From Candidatus Omnitrophota bacterium (GTDB lineage: Bacteria; Omnitrophota; Gorgyraeia; Duberdicusellales; 4484-171): 5,021 nucleotides of DNA. The stretch spans positions 1-5,021 of the forward strand of contig JALOBR010000100.1 in assembly GCA_023228195.1 (NCBI GenBank), read 5' to 3'. The translations under genes were made by a program, and so were the position numbers. A model generated the notes under the pieces. It was given only the letters and a program-made list of their open reading frames with translations, ran no database searches and was not told where the DNA came from. This document shows, in pieces, positions 1-5,008 of this stretch; positions within the stretch are counted from its first letter, which is position 1; every line of letters starts with the position of its first letter.

Positions 1-44
1 GGATGCTGCGCCTCTCCTGATAAACAGTTTAAAACAAAATCTTT

Positions 45-76
45 GGGGCGGGGCGTGCCCGCACCACGCCCCGCCC
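45..76. repeat. GC-rich hairpin repeat, left copy
   Basis: A perfect 12-bp inverted repeat is visible: GGGCGGGGCGTG at 46-57 and CACGCCCCGCCC at 65-76, around a 7-nt loop CCCGCAC. A near-identical element with the same loop and orientation lies at the other end of the window (4978-5008). It stands out sharply from the AT-rich genes beside it and looks like a dispersed REP-type palindrome. It lies about 45 nt beyond the stop of the last TIR gene, so it could also end transcription of that operon, but the minus-strand sequence after it has no clean U-run. Confidence 0.8.
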
Positions 77-121
77 AGTAAGATCGCTTTAAGAATCCTC
101 GGATTTTTTGGATAAAAAGAC

Positions 122-649
122 CTAGTTTCTTAACCAAGATACAACTTCCGAAGAGGTAGTAGACCCTGCTTCAAACATTTTAATCGTATACCCCTCCAAC
201 CGTATACAACGATATAATGCTAAATATTCGTTTCCCTTGAACTCATTATCGGTATTTTTCACTACAGGGACTATAGCTATACGCTCTATGGTTTTCATTT
301 GATCCGCAACTCCAATTTCCCAAGGAACCCAGCGAGATGCTAAAGCGTTTGCAGTGGCAAGAATTAAGAAATAGTTGTTTTCTTTGATTTTCTCTTTAAT
401 TCTATTGGCGGTTGTTCTATTTGTTATCCGAGGCATACCCGAGTCGTTCCAATCAACATAAATTTTGATGCCGAACGTTGCTAGATAATTTATTAAGCCT
501 TCGACAAAGATTCTGTCTTCATGGCTATGCGACAAAAAAATCGTCTTATCGCCTGAGAGTGCTTTTGATACCAGATTTACTCTGGCATATTCCTTTTTAG
601 AAGTTTCTTGAGCGTATCTTTCTAGCATAGATTCTGTTAAATATCCCAT
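122..649 (-). CDS. TIR domain protein (canonical TIR), probable NAD-consuming defence enzyme
   Basis: This 175-aa protein has about 35 residues of polar helical sequence followed by a TIR domain. The domain begins at TIFLSHSHED (36-45), the usual bacterial TIR strand A motif. It continues through YVDWNDSGMPR (64-74), in the BB-loop region, to SRWVPWEIGVAD (105-116). Glu111 sits in the W-E-I-G motif where TIR NADases carry the catalytic glutamate. No signal peptide or membrane helix is seen, so it should be cytoplasmic. The ATG has AGGAGG five bases upstream, and the stop is TAG. It is the last gene of a four-gene operon, 13 nt after the membrane protein gene. TIR proteins of this kind hydrolyse or cyclise NAD+ in anti-phage defence; whether this one makes a signal or simply depletes NAD cannot be told from sequence. 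It differs clearly from the two ThsB-like TIR proteins encoded upstream. Confidence 0.85.
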   Translation of the reverse strand: MGYLTESMLERYAQETSKKEYARVNLVSKALSGDKTIFLSHSHEDRIFVEGLINYLATFGIKIYVDWNDSGMPRITNRTTANRIKEKIKENNYFLILATANALASRWVPWEIGVADQMKTIERIAIVPVVKNTDNEFKGNEYLALYRCIRLEGYTIKMFEAGSTTSSEVVSWLRN

Positions 650-662
650 AGCTACCTCCTAT

Positions 663-1097
663 TTATTTGTTTTGACACAGCAAAGGAATCTTCGTAAAGA
701 GAAAATTAGCTGCTATTAACATTAAGAGTACAAGCAATTGCGCCCCATAAAACACTTCTAATGTTTTAGATCTTGAGGCGCATTTAATGCTACAAAAACA
801 ATCATTAAATTTGCTCGCGTCCATAGAAAAATCAATCTGCTGTTCATTCCGGGCACATATTTCATCATACAATTTTCTATATTTACGTTCTTGGCTTAAG
901 TAAAAACTATCTAGCCACCAAAACATAAAAATAGGAAAAAATATAACAAATAAATATTTTATTTCTGCGCATTTTACGAAAAAAGCTAATAGCGCAGAGA
1001 AAATGGTTATCGTCCAACCTTTTATTATAAAAGAATTACTATTCATTCGAGTAATTACATTCTGTATAAACTCCAAATGTTTGATTTTATTATCCAT
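663..1097 (-). CDS. Small three-helix membrane protein of a TIR operon, candidate effector
   Basis: This 144-aa protein begins with an amphipathic stretch (HLEFIQNVITRMNSNSF, 7-23). Two adjacent hydrophobic segments follow, at about 27-44 and 46-64. Next is a charged stretch with FYLSQERKYRKLYDEI (65-80) and a cysteine-containing loop (C81, C100, C102, C106). A third hydrophobic segment lies at about 117-137. The N-terminal pattern (HLEFIQ.VI.RM..NSF..KGW, then FW.LD..YL.QE...R.LYD) is one I recall from uncharacterised small membrane proteins found near TIR genes, but I cannot give it a family accession. It broadly resembles the two-helix SLATT effectors. The ATG is preceded by GGGAGGAGAA, and there are 13-nt gaps on both sides, so translation with the TIR genes is likely linked. 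No nucleotide-binding domain such as Macro or SLOG is visible. A role as membrane-disrupting effector is inference from context. Confidence 0.75.
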   Translation of the reverse strand: MDNKIKHLEFIQNVITRMNSNSFIIKGWTITIFSALLAFFVKCAEIKYLFVIFFPIFMFWWLDSFYLSQERKYRKLYDEICARNEQQIDFSMDASKFNDCFCSIKCASRSKTLEVFYGAQLLVLLMLIAANFLFTKIPLLCQNK

Positions 1098-1110
1098 TTC
1101 TCCTCCCTCT

Positions 1111-1650
1111 TTATGAAGAGCTTCTCTGCATCATTTCTCTGGAATTTATTATAAATTCTTTTTTTGAAGATTTGGAAATAGCAAAATCTATTGCATTTTT
1201 TAGAGTTAATGCATTAGAAGGCCATGTTATCCAATGAGCATAATTGCTGTTAACATTATCCACTAACCGATCTGGTACTATATATTTACCTTGATAATCT
1301 ATTATAGCAGTAGCCAAAATAATTCCTAACAAAGCATGCTCATGATGTAATGTAGCATGAATCTCCCAATCAACGAAACGGCGCTTCCAGGTCTCTGCTC
1401 CACATAAAACAATTGTGACCGAAGATCCTTTAATATAATCTTCTCTAATTCTTCTGTAGATATAATCGTAATCTTCGCTATCCACTTCGTCATCTAATGA
1501 ATTGTCGTAGAATACTTCGTAACTAGTGCTAAATGTTTTCCTGAAGGAATTTGCCCAGCCTTCATCGTTTTCGTGATGATAGCTAATAAATACCTTTCTT
1601 TTTACCTGAGAGTATAACGGATTCAAGAATGGGTATGGCGTAATTGTCAT
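1111..1650 (-). CDS. TIR-like (DUF1863/ThsB-type) protein
   Basis: This 179-aa protein has a TIR-like fold signature: RKVFISYHHENDEGW (18-32), then VFYDNSLDDEVDS (46-58), YIYRRIREDYIKGSSVTIVLCG (63-84, the helix and strand before the active site), and RRFVDWEIHAT (90-100). Glu96 in the D-W-E-I motif is the expected NADase catalytic residue. This arrangement matches the MTH538-type TIR-like domain, the family that contains Thoeris ThsB. About 80 residues follow, ending in a short Ser-rich tail. The gene is 36 nt after the ThsB-like gene and 13 nt before the membrane protein gene. The ATG lacks a strong Shine-Dalgarno sequence (only AGGCAG about 11 nt away), unlike its neighbours, so it may be less well translated. 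No usable start was found closer to the TIR core. The substrate is presumably NAD+; the product is unknown. Confidence 0.82.
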   Translation of the reverse strand: MTITPYPFLNPLYSQVKRKVFISYHHENDEGWANSFRKTFSTSYEVFYDNSLDDEVDSEDYDYIYRRIREDYIKGSSVTIVLCGAETWKRRFVDWEIHATLHHEHALLGIILATAIIDYQGKYIVPDRLVDNVNSNYAHWITWPSNALTLKNAIDFAISKSSKKEFIINSREMMQRSSS

Positions 1651-1686
1651 TTGTCTTAAATCTGCCTATTAAACATTCCTTAATAT

Positions 1687-2184
1687 CTAATAATTTTCCC
1701 TAATAGATATCGCTTCCTCAACCCAATTTTCGAGGTTCTCTTTGATGTAATCGTATACATCTGTACTTGTTGAATAAGGAGGATTGTAAACCTTAACGAT
1801 ACTGGAGAGTTTTTGGCTATTCCTCTTCATTGTAAAGTCCTCAAATGGATTTCTCCCTCTATTAGATTGGTTGCCTGTTGTATCTTTCAGATTATGGATA
1901 TGAATTCCTAAAACCCCCTTCCCGTCATTCCAAGTTTTTTCAATCTCATATTTAATCCATTTCCTTCCGGCTGTATTTTCACCTATAAGAATAATTGAAC
2001 AAGATTTACCATCCAATTGATCATTGATCCATTTTTGTATTGCATCATCCCCGCCTTTCGTAATTTCTTCCCAATCATTATCCGATACCGGGGCGTTTCC
2101 CTCAATAACCCCCATATTTCTTACTTGAGACGCTCTCCAGCAATCTGGCTTATAATGAAAGCTGTAAAAGGTTCTTCTTGCCAT
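1687..2184 (-). CDS. ThsB-like TIR protein (DUF1863)
   Basis: This 165-aa protein opens with RRTFYSFHYKPDCWRASQVRN (3-23), close to the start of Thoeris ThsB as I recall it (RVFFSFHY, with VRN further on). It continues with SDNDWEEITKGGDDAIQKWI (34-53), SCSIILIGENTAGRKWIKYEI (61-81) and GKGVLGIHIHNLKD (88-101), followed by a GRNPF motif (110-114). Glu80 in K-Y-E-I corresponds to the catalytic glutamate of ThsB. ThsB proteins sense phage infection and convert NAD+ into a cyclic or conjugated ADP-ribose signal that activates a partner effector. No ThsA is present here, so this gene is not part of a complete standard type I Thoeris pair. It is the first gene of the TIR operon. GAGGAGG lies five bases before the ATG, the strongest ribosome binding site of the four. 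The stop is TAG. Confidence 0.85.
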   Translation of the reverse strand: MARRTFYSFHYKPDCWRASQVRNMGVIEGNAPVSDNDWEEITKGGDDAIQKWINDQLDGKSCSIILIGENTAGRKWIKYEIEKTWNDGKGVLGIHIHNLKDTTGNQSNRGRNPFEDFTMKRNSQKLSSIVKVYNPPYSTSTDVYDYIKENLENWVEEAISIRENY

Positions 2185-2213
2185 CTTTTCCTCCTCTCAA
2201 CCTTAAAGTTACC

Positions 2214-2253
2214 AAATAAAAAGGGCAACCCATGCTCTTAGAGAGTTGCCCTT
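2214..2253 (-). terminator. Intrinsic terminator after the methyltransferase gene
   Basis: On the minus strand a 9-bp stem (AAGGGCAAC, 2253-2245, pairing with GTTGCCCTT, 2229-2221) encloses a 15-nt loop. It runs straight into a U-rich stretch read as TTTTTATTT (2222-2214). It lies 28 nt after the methyltransferase stop and about 30 nt before the start of the ThsB-like gene. It therefore separates the R-M transcript from the TIR operon, unless there is read-through. Confidence 0.8.
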
Positions 2254-2281
2254 AGGAATTCATTTGGATATCGTAGGCGAA

Positions 2282-3343
2282 TTACATTGTTGCGTGCTCC
2301 AAATAAAGCTCACTCTCTTTTTTTTGATCTCCCGCCTTGTATTTTTGAATATCAGCAATAATTTTACCGGCTAGCATTTTTGCGAATTCTACTGGAACAG
2401 CATTACCAACCATCTTATAACCGTCGGCAACATCTGTATACTTAAAAATAAAATCATCCGGGAAGGTTTGAATCCTAGCGCATTCTCTTACCGATAATCG
2501 TCTATATAAGTGTTCTTTCCCTTTTATAAATTCTCTTTTGTTTTGTTCAATGAACTTCATTTTTGGCGCTTGTGGATGAATTGGGGCGTGCCTTCCTCCC
2601 GCTTGGATAGTAAACGACCTTTCGTCCCAACTCCTTACTCTATTTCTAGACATATAAATCGTTGAGAAATTGCCAACCATGTATTCATGATTAGGAATTT
2701 CAAGGGCATTGCCATTCGTTTTATTAAATTTCAATGCGGGCTTAGGTTCTTTTAAATCGCCAATTGCATCGCGTAAGCTTATAAATTTTTTAGAACCTTC
2801 AGGGAAATTATAAGACATTTCAATTTTCTTGTGGTACCCAACTATAATAACTCTTTCCCTGTCTTGTGGAACGTTATAATTACTAGCATTCAACAGCTTA
2901 TAAGAAATATTGTAGCCAGCTGCAGAAAACTCGCTTAAAATTTTTTCGAATGCTTCCTTGTGGAGATTTGCTAAAATACCGGATACATTTTCAGCTAAGA
3001 AGAATAATGGCTGCTTATCTTTTAATACTCTTATGTAGTCAAAAAACAACTGCCCTCGATGATCATTTATTCCCCGGCAAGCACCAGCCTCGCTCCAACT
3101 CTGGCATGGAGGGCCGCCAATCATCCCATCTGCTTTGGGAATTTCCGATAAGGGAATATCTGTAATACTACGTTTATCTAGTGGGGTATTGGGAAAATTA
3201 GATGTAAACGTATCCCAAATCGTTTTGTCGAATTCATTTGCCCATATAATTTCAAACCCGGCTTTTTCAAATCCTAGGTCCAAACCGCCACAGCCACTAA
3301 AAAGCGAAACTATTTTAAGTTTTTCTTGATTCTTTGTATGCAT
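2282..3343 (-). CDS. DNA (cytosine-5) methyltransferase, M.HaeIII-like, predicted to modify GGCC
   Basis: This 353-aa protein carries the m5C methyltransferase motifs in order: motif I SLFSGCGGLDLGF (13-25), motif IV GGPPCQSW (76-83) with catalytic Cys80, ENV (118-120), QDRERV (160-165), the RRLSVRECARIQTFPDDF block (281-298) and GNAVPV (313-318). The target-recognition region (about 205-262: NHEY, STIYMSRNRVRSW, FTIQAGGR, HPQAP) matches M.HaeIII closely as I remember it, and HaeIII is specific for GGCC. It would protect host DNA from the endonuclease encoded upstream. I prefer the ATG at 3343, which has AGAGGA nine bases upstream and gives a length close to M.HaeIII (330 aa). An in-frame TTG at 3376 lacks a convincing ribosome binding site. 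The gene overlaps the end of vsr by 34 nt, which suggests coupled translation. A stretch resembling its 5' end is present upstream of vsr. Confidence 0.93.
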   Translation of the reverse strand: MHTKNQEKLKIVSLFSGCGGLDLGFEKAGFEIIWANEFDKTIWDTFTSNFPNTPLDKRSITDIPLSEIPKADGMIGGPPCQSWSEAGACRGINDHRGQLFFDYIRVLKDKQPLFFLAENVSGILANLHKEAFEKILSEFSAAGYNISYKLLNASNYNVPQDRERVIIVGYHKKIEMSYNFPEGSKKFISLRDAIGDLKEPKPALKFNKTNGNALEIPNHEYMVGNFSTIYMSRNRVRSWDERSFTIQAGGRHAPIHPQAPKMKFIEQNKREFIKGKEHLYRRLSVRECARIQTFPDDFIFKYTDVADGYKMVGNAVPVEFAKMLAGKIIADIQKYKAGDQKKESELYLEHATM

Positions 3344-3723
3344 TTCGGAAGGTCCTCTATTATTTGATGCTGCCAAAATCTTATAACTTTCCAGCCAGCT
3401 CTTTTTAATTGCCTATTATTCTTTCTATCCCTTACAATAGTCCTCTCAATTTTCGGGATCCAATAATCACGATTATCTTTAATCTTCTTCTTTTTCTGTT
3501 TCCACCGATAGCCATGCCAAAACTCGCCATCAACAAATACTGCTATTTTTTTATTAATAAGAACTACGTCTGGCTTACCGGTTATAGCAACACAGTTTTC
3601 CTTAAACTTAATCTTTTCTTTTCGAAGCGCCTTTTGCAGCAGAATTTCTGGGGTTGTCCTGTCGCTCCGTATTTTCCGCATTAAATCAGACCTCTTAGCG
3701 GAAACCTTAAACTTATATGCCAT
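3310..3723 (-). CDS. vsr: Very short patch repair (Vsr) endonuclease
   Basis: Vsr nicks DNA beside T:G mismatches that arise when 5-methylcytosine deaminates, and typically accompanies m5C methyltransferases. This 137-aa protein has RSDLMRKI (11-18), TTPE (23-26), GKPDVV (49-54) with Asp52 at the catalytic position of E. coli Asp51, VFVDGEFWHG (62-71) and RDRKNNRQLKRAGWKVIRFW (98-117). It is about the usual length. Unlike E. coli Vsr, the zinc-binding cysteines are missing: the Cys66 position is Glu67, Cys73 is replaced by Trp74, and the Cys117 position is His119. Asp65 stands where E. coli has His64. The start is the ATG at 3723, because RS at 11-12 is conserved in the family and an in-frame TAG lies 18 nt upstream. 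That ATG has no good Shine-Dalgarno sequence, while Met15 has AAGAGGT eight bases before it. Its target is presumably the mismatch left by a deaminated GGCC site. Confidence 0.9.
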   Translation of the reverse strand: MAYKFKVSAKRSDLMRKIRSDRTTPEILLQKALRKEKIKFKENCVAITGKPDVVLINKKIAVFVDGEFWHGYRWKQKKKKIKDNRDYWIPKIERTIVRDRKNNRQLKRAGWKVIRFWQHQIIEDLPKCIQRIKKNLK

Positions 3724-3748
3724 ATTATAACTCGCAAACTAAACAAGT

Positions 3749-3777
3749 TCAATCTTTATGCATTTCTTGCCTCCTTT
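3749..3777 (-). other. Orphan ribosome binding site and 4-codon ORF; possible relic of a methyltransferase start
   Basis: On the minus strand a perfect AAAGGAGG (3777-3770) stands six bases before ATG CAT AAA GAT TGA (3763-3749), a four-codon frame that ends 25 nt before the vsr ATG and is out of frame with it. The stretch matches the methyltransferase start: both read GAAATGCAT, then AAAGA, then ACTT, then TAGTTT in the same order, with small gaps. I read it as a decayed copy of the methyltransferase 5' end left when vsr was inserted. It could also act as a leader peptide that feeds ribosomes to vsr, which has no good binding site of its own. The signal is seen directly; the origin is inference. 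Confidence 0.5.
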
Positions 3778-3845
3778 GCTGGGTGGACTGCTTTTCTTCT
3801 CCCAATATAATAGACGCAAGAAGTGCCAAAATCTAACACAAAAAT

Positions 3846-4619
3846 TTATCTTTCTTTCTCAAGCATTAAAAAATATACTGTTTTTCTTTCACTCGCGGGG
3901 AAACTCCTCATCCAACCACTTCGCGGAGTACCAACTGCCTCATTAAAAACCCAAGGAGCATTTTCTTTCTTTACCACTAGACCAACTGCCCTCCCATGTT
4001 CGGATGCGCTATCTTGCCCAACCCACTGCCGCCTAATCGCTATTTTAATTTTATTCTTATATTCTTCAAAATACTCGTCGAAAGTAAAAACATTAATATT
4101 TGCTTCTGAAGGATTGCTTGCTGGAGCCTCCAAGATAAATTCTGCTGGGTGAGAAGAAAAACCAACATTCGGGCTGCCTTGCACCATAAGAAACTTAACT
4201 AAAGCCTTAAAATCTGCTTCATTAAAAAAATCTTGCCACGATCTATTTCTTCTCTCTAAATTACCTTTATGAAAATCTAATACTTCTTTATCCAACCGTT
4301 GCAGCATAGCTTCAGGGTTACTAAAATCCAAAAGGGTAAAGACTTCCAAGATATTAGCTCTTTGCAACCTATTATACAGAAAGCTTGAACCTGCTTGCTT
4401 AATCGACACGCCGTGATTATTAACATAAATATCAGCCTTTTTTCTTGAATCTTCGGTAGCCAGGCACCTTTCCACATCTCCTACATTATTTATTTCAAGG
4501 CATCCTTCTCTAGATGGATTAGGAGCACCAACTGAATTAACAGTCCCCAATTGCCCTAAGGATAGCTTACCTTTATTCAAAATTAAAAATTTTGTGATTT
4601 CGTTCTCGTTTCCCGCCAT
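3846..4619 (-). CDS. Probable type II restriction endonuclease, predicted GGCC cutter
   Basis: I do not recognise the family with certainty. The call rests on position, between a C-protein-like regulator and vsr plus an m5C methyltransferase, and on a nuclease-like core. In this 257-aa protein, RKKADIYVNNHGVSIKQAG (59-77) reads as a strand-turn-strand with Asp63 and then Ser72-Ile-Lys74, a D...SxK variant of the PD-(D/E)xK site. NRLQRANILEVF (83-94) follows, with Glu92 as a possible further acidic ligand. The C-terminal half has mixed charged and aromatic sequence and no membrane helix. Cleavage at GGCC is inferred only from the methyltransferase. The start has AAGGAG five bases before the ATG, and that ribosome binding site overlaps the TAA of the regulator gene nine bases away, so the two are co-transcribed and probably coupled. 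A 122-nt gap follows before vsr. Confidence 0.72.
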   Translation of the reverse strand: MAGNENEITKFLILNKGKLSLGQLGTVNSVGAPNPSREGCLEINNVGDVERCLATEDSRKKADIYVNNHGVSIKQAGSSFLYNRLQRANILEVFTLLDFSNPEAMLQRLDKEVLDFHKGNLERRNRSWQDFFNEADFKALVKFLMVQGSPNVGFSSHPAEFILEAPASNPSEANINVFTFDEYFEEYKNKIKIAIRRQWVGQDSASEHGRAVGLVVKKENAPWVFNEAVGTPRSGWMRSFPASERKTVYFLMLEKER

Positions 4620-4628
4620 AATCTCTCC

Positions 4629-4832
4629 TTAAAATAGCTCTTTCACGGAAACATTAAGAGCTTTTGCAAGTTTAGCAACGTTCTTAAGTGCCAAGTTTCT
4701 TTTTCCGCACTCCACCTGACCGATATATGTCCGGTGCAAACCAGCTAATTCCGCGAGCTTCTCTTGAGAGAGTTTTTTCTTAAGGCGATATTTACGTACC
4801 CTAGCGCCAAATTGCTCTAAAATCGATGCCAT
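4629..4832 (-). CDS. Xre-family regulator, probable R-M controller (C) protein
   Basis: This 67-aa protein is essentially a single helix-turn-helix domain: RVRKYRLKKKLSQEKLAELAG (11-31) provides the first helices, with SQEKLAELA as helix 2. LHRTYIGQVECGKRNLALKN (32-51) contains the recognition helix, and the protein ends in LNVSVKELF. Size and pattern (HRTYI..VE.G.RN) fit controller proteins of type II R-M systems, dimers that delay and then autoregulate endonuclease expression. It is the first gene of the R-M transcript, with AAAAGGAGG six bases before the ATG. The endonuclease gene starts nine bases after its stop. Two abutting palindromes 20-43 bp upstream of the start are likely operators. 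A generic Xre repressor is the alternative, but the adjacency to the endonuclease gene favours a C protein. Confidence 0.85.
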   Translation of the reverse strand: MASILEQFGARVRKYRLKKKLSQEKLAELAGLHRTYIGQVECGKRNLALKNVAKLAKALNVSVKELF

Positions 4833-4848
4833 AGTTAACCTCCTTTTA

Positions 4849-4877
4849 TTGACAATATTGTATAACTATGTTATATT
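4849..4877 (+). promoter_or_regulatory. Strong plus-strand sigma-70-type promoter, divergent from the regulator gene
   Basis: A perfect -35 box TTGACA (4849-4854), a 17-base spacer and TATATT (4872-4877, five of six matches) point rightward, away from all the genes. No convincing gene lies downstream before the window ends. The two palindromes of the control region cover the -35 box, spacer and -10 box, so the regulator could switch this promoter. It may make a short RNA or drive a gene outside the window. It could also be chance in AT-rich DNA. Confidence 0.5.
4852..4875. promoter_or_regulatory. Paired palindromes, likely operators of the C-like regulator
   Basis: A perfect 10-bp palindrome ACAATATTGT (4852-4861) abuts a second inverted repeat, TATAAC-TAT-GTTATA (4861-4875, 6-bp arms), sharing one base. 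They lie 20-43 bp upstream of the regulator start. Two adjacent dimer sites are the usual layout for controller proteins, which activate from the distal site and repress from the proximal one. The exact sequences do not match a C-box I can name, so the assignment rests on position and symmetry. Confidence 0.55.
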
Positions 4878-4887
4878 TAGGTCTACA
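4859..4887 (-). promoter_or_regulatory. Weak candidate promoter for the R-M operon
   Basis: On the minus strand TATACA (4864-4859) is a fair -10 box. The hexamer 17 bases upstream, TGTAGA (4887-4882), matches the -35 consensus poorly. Transcription would begin near 4852, giving a leader of about 20 nt that includes the ribosome binding site of the regulator. A poor -35 box is typical of C-activated promoters; this reading is inference. Confidence 0.35.
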
Positions 4888-4977
4888 GAATCGGAGTAAC
4901 ATATAATTTACATTTTAGTCTTAAATTTTTGTTCTTTGAGCAAAGCGGTAAAATTTTTCCGGAGCGATGGTTGTTGC

Positions 4978-5008
4978 GGGGCGGGCGTGCCCGCACCACG
5001 CCCGCCCC
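4978..5008. repeat. GC-rich hairpin repeat, right copy
   Basis: A perfect 12-bp inverted repeat is present: GGGGCGGGCGTG (4978-4989) and CACGCCCGCCCC (4997-5008), around the loop CCCGCAC (4990-4996). Orientation and loop are identical to the copy at 45-76. The G-run lengths in the left arm differ between copies, and the C-runs in the right arm differ to match, so pairing is kept. On the plus strand it is followed by ATGCTTTTGCTTT, so it could also end a transcript from the promoter at 4849-4877. Confidence 0.8.

Noticed and set aside
2200..2228. Promoter-like TTGCCC, 17 bases, TAAGGT on the minus strand before the ThsB-like gene
   Set aside because: The -10 box is poor, the -35 box lies inside the terminator stem, and the transcript would start within the ribosome binding site.
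2950..3329. Plus-strand frames opposite the methyltransferase
   Set aside because: They mirror the conserved methyltransferase motifs and carry no independent signature.
3343..3376. Longer methyltransferase starting at TTG 3376
   Set aside because: No convincing ribosome binding site, a rarer start codon and an N-terminal extension with no family support; ATG 3343 has AGAGGA at good spacing.
3823..4152. Plus-strand 109-aa reading frame opposite the endonuclease
   Set aside because: It lies entirely against a well-supported gene, its low-complexity composition is typical of an antisense shadow, and no ribosome binding site or domain is seen.
4277..4477. Minus-strand 66-aa frame inside the endonuclease gene
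   Set aside because: Out-of-frame overlap with the endonuclease and no recognisable domain or start signal.
45..5008. CRISPR array or transposon ends
   Set aside because: Only two hairpin copies 5 kb apart in direct orientation, with no spacers, no transposase and no visible target-site duplication.
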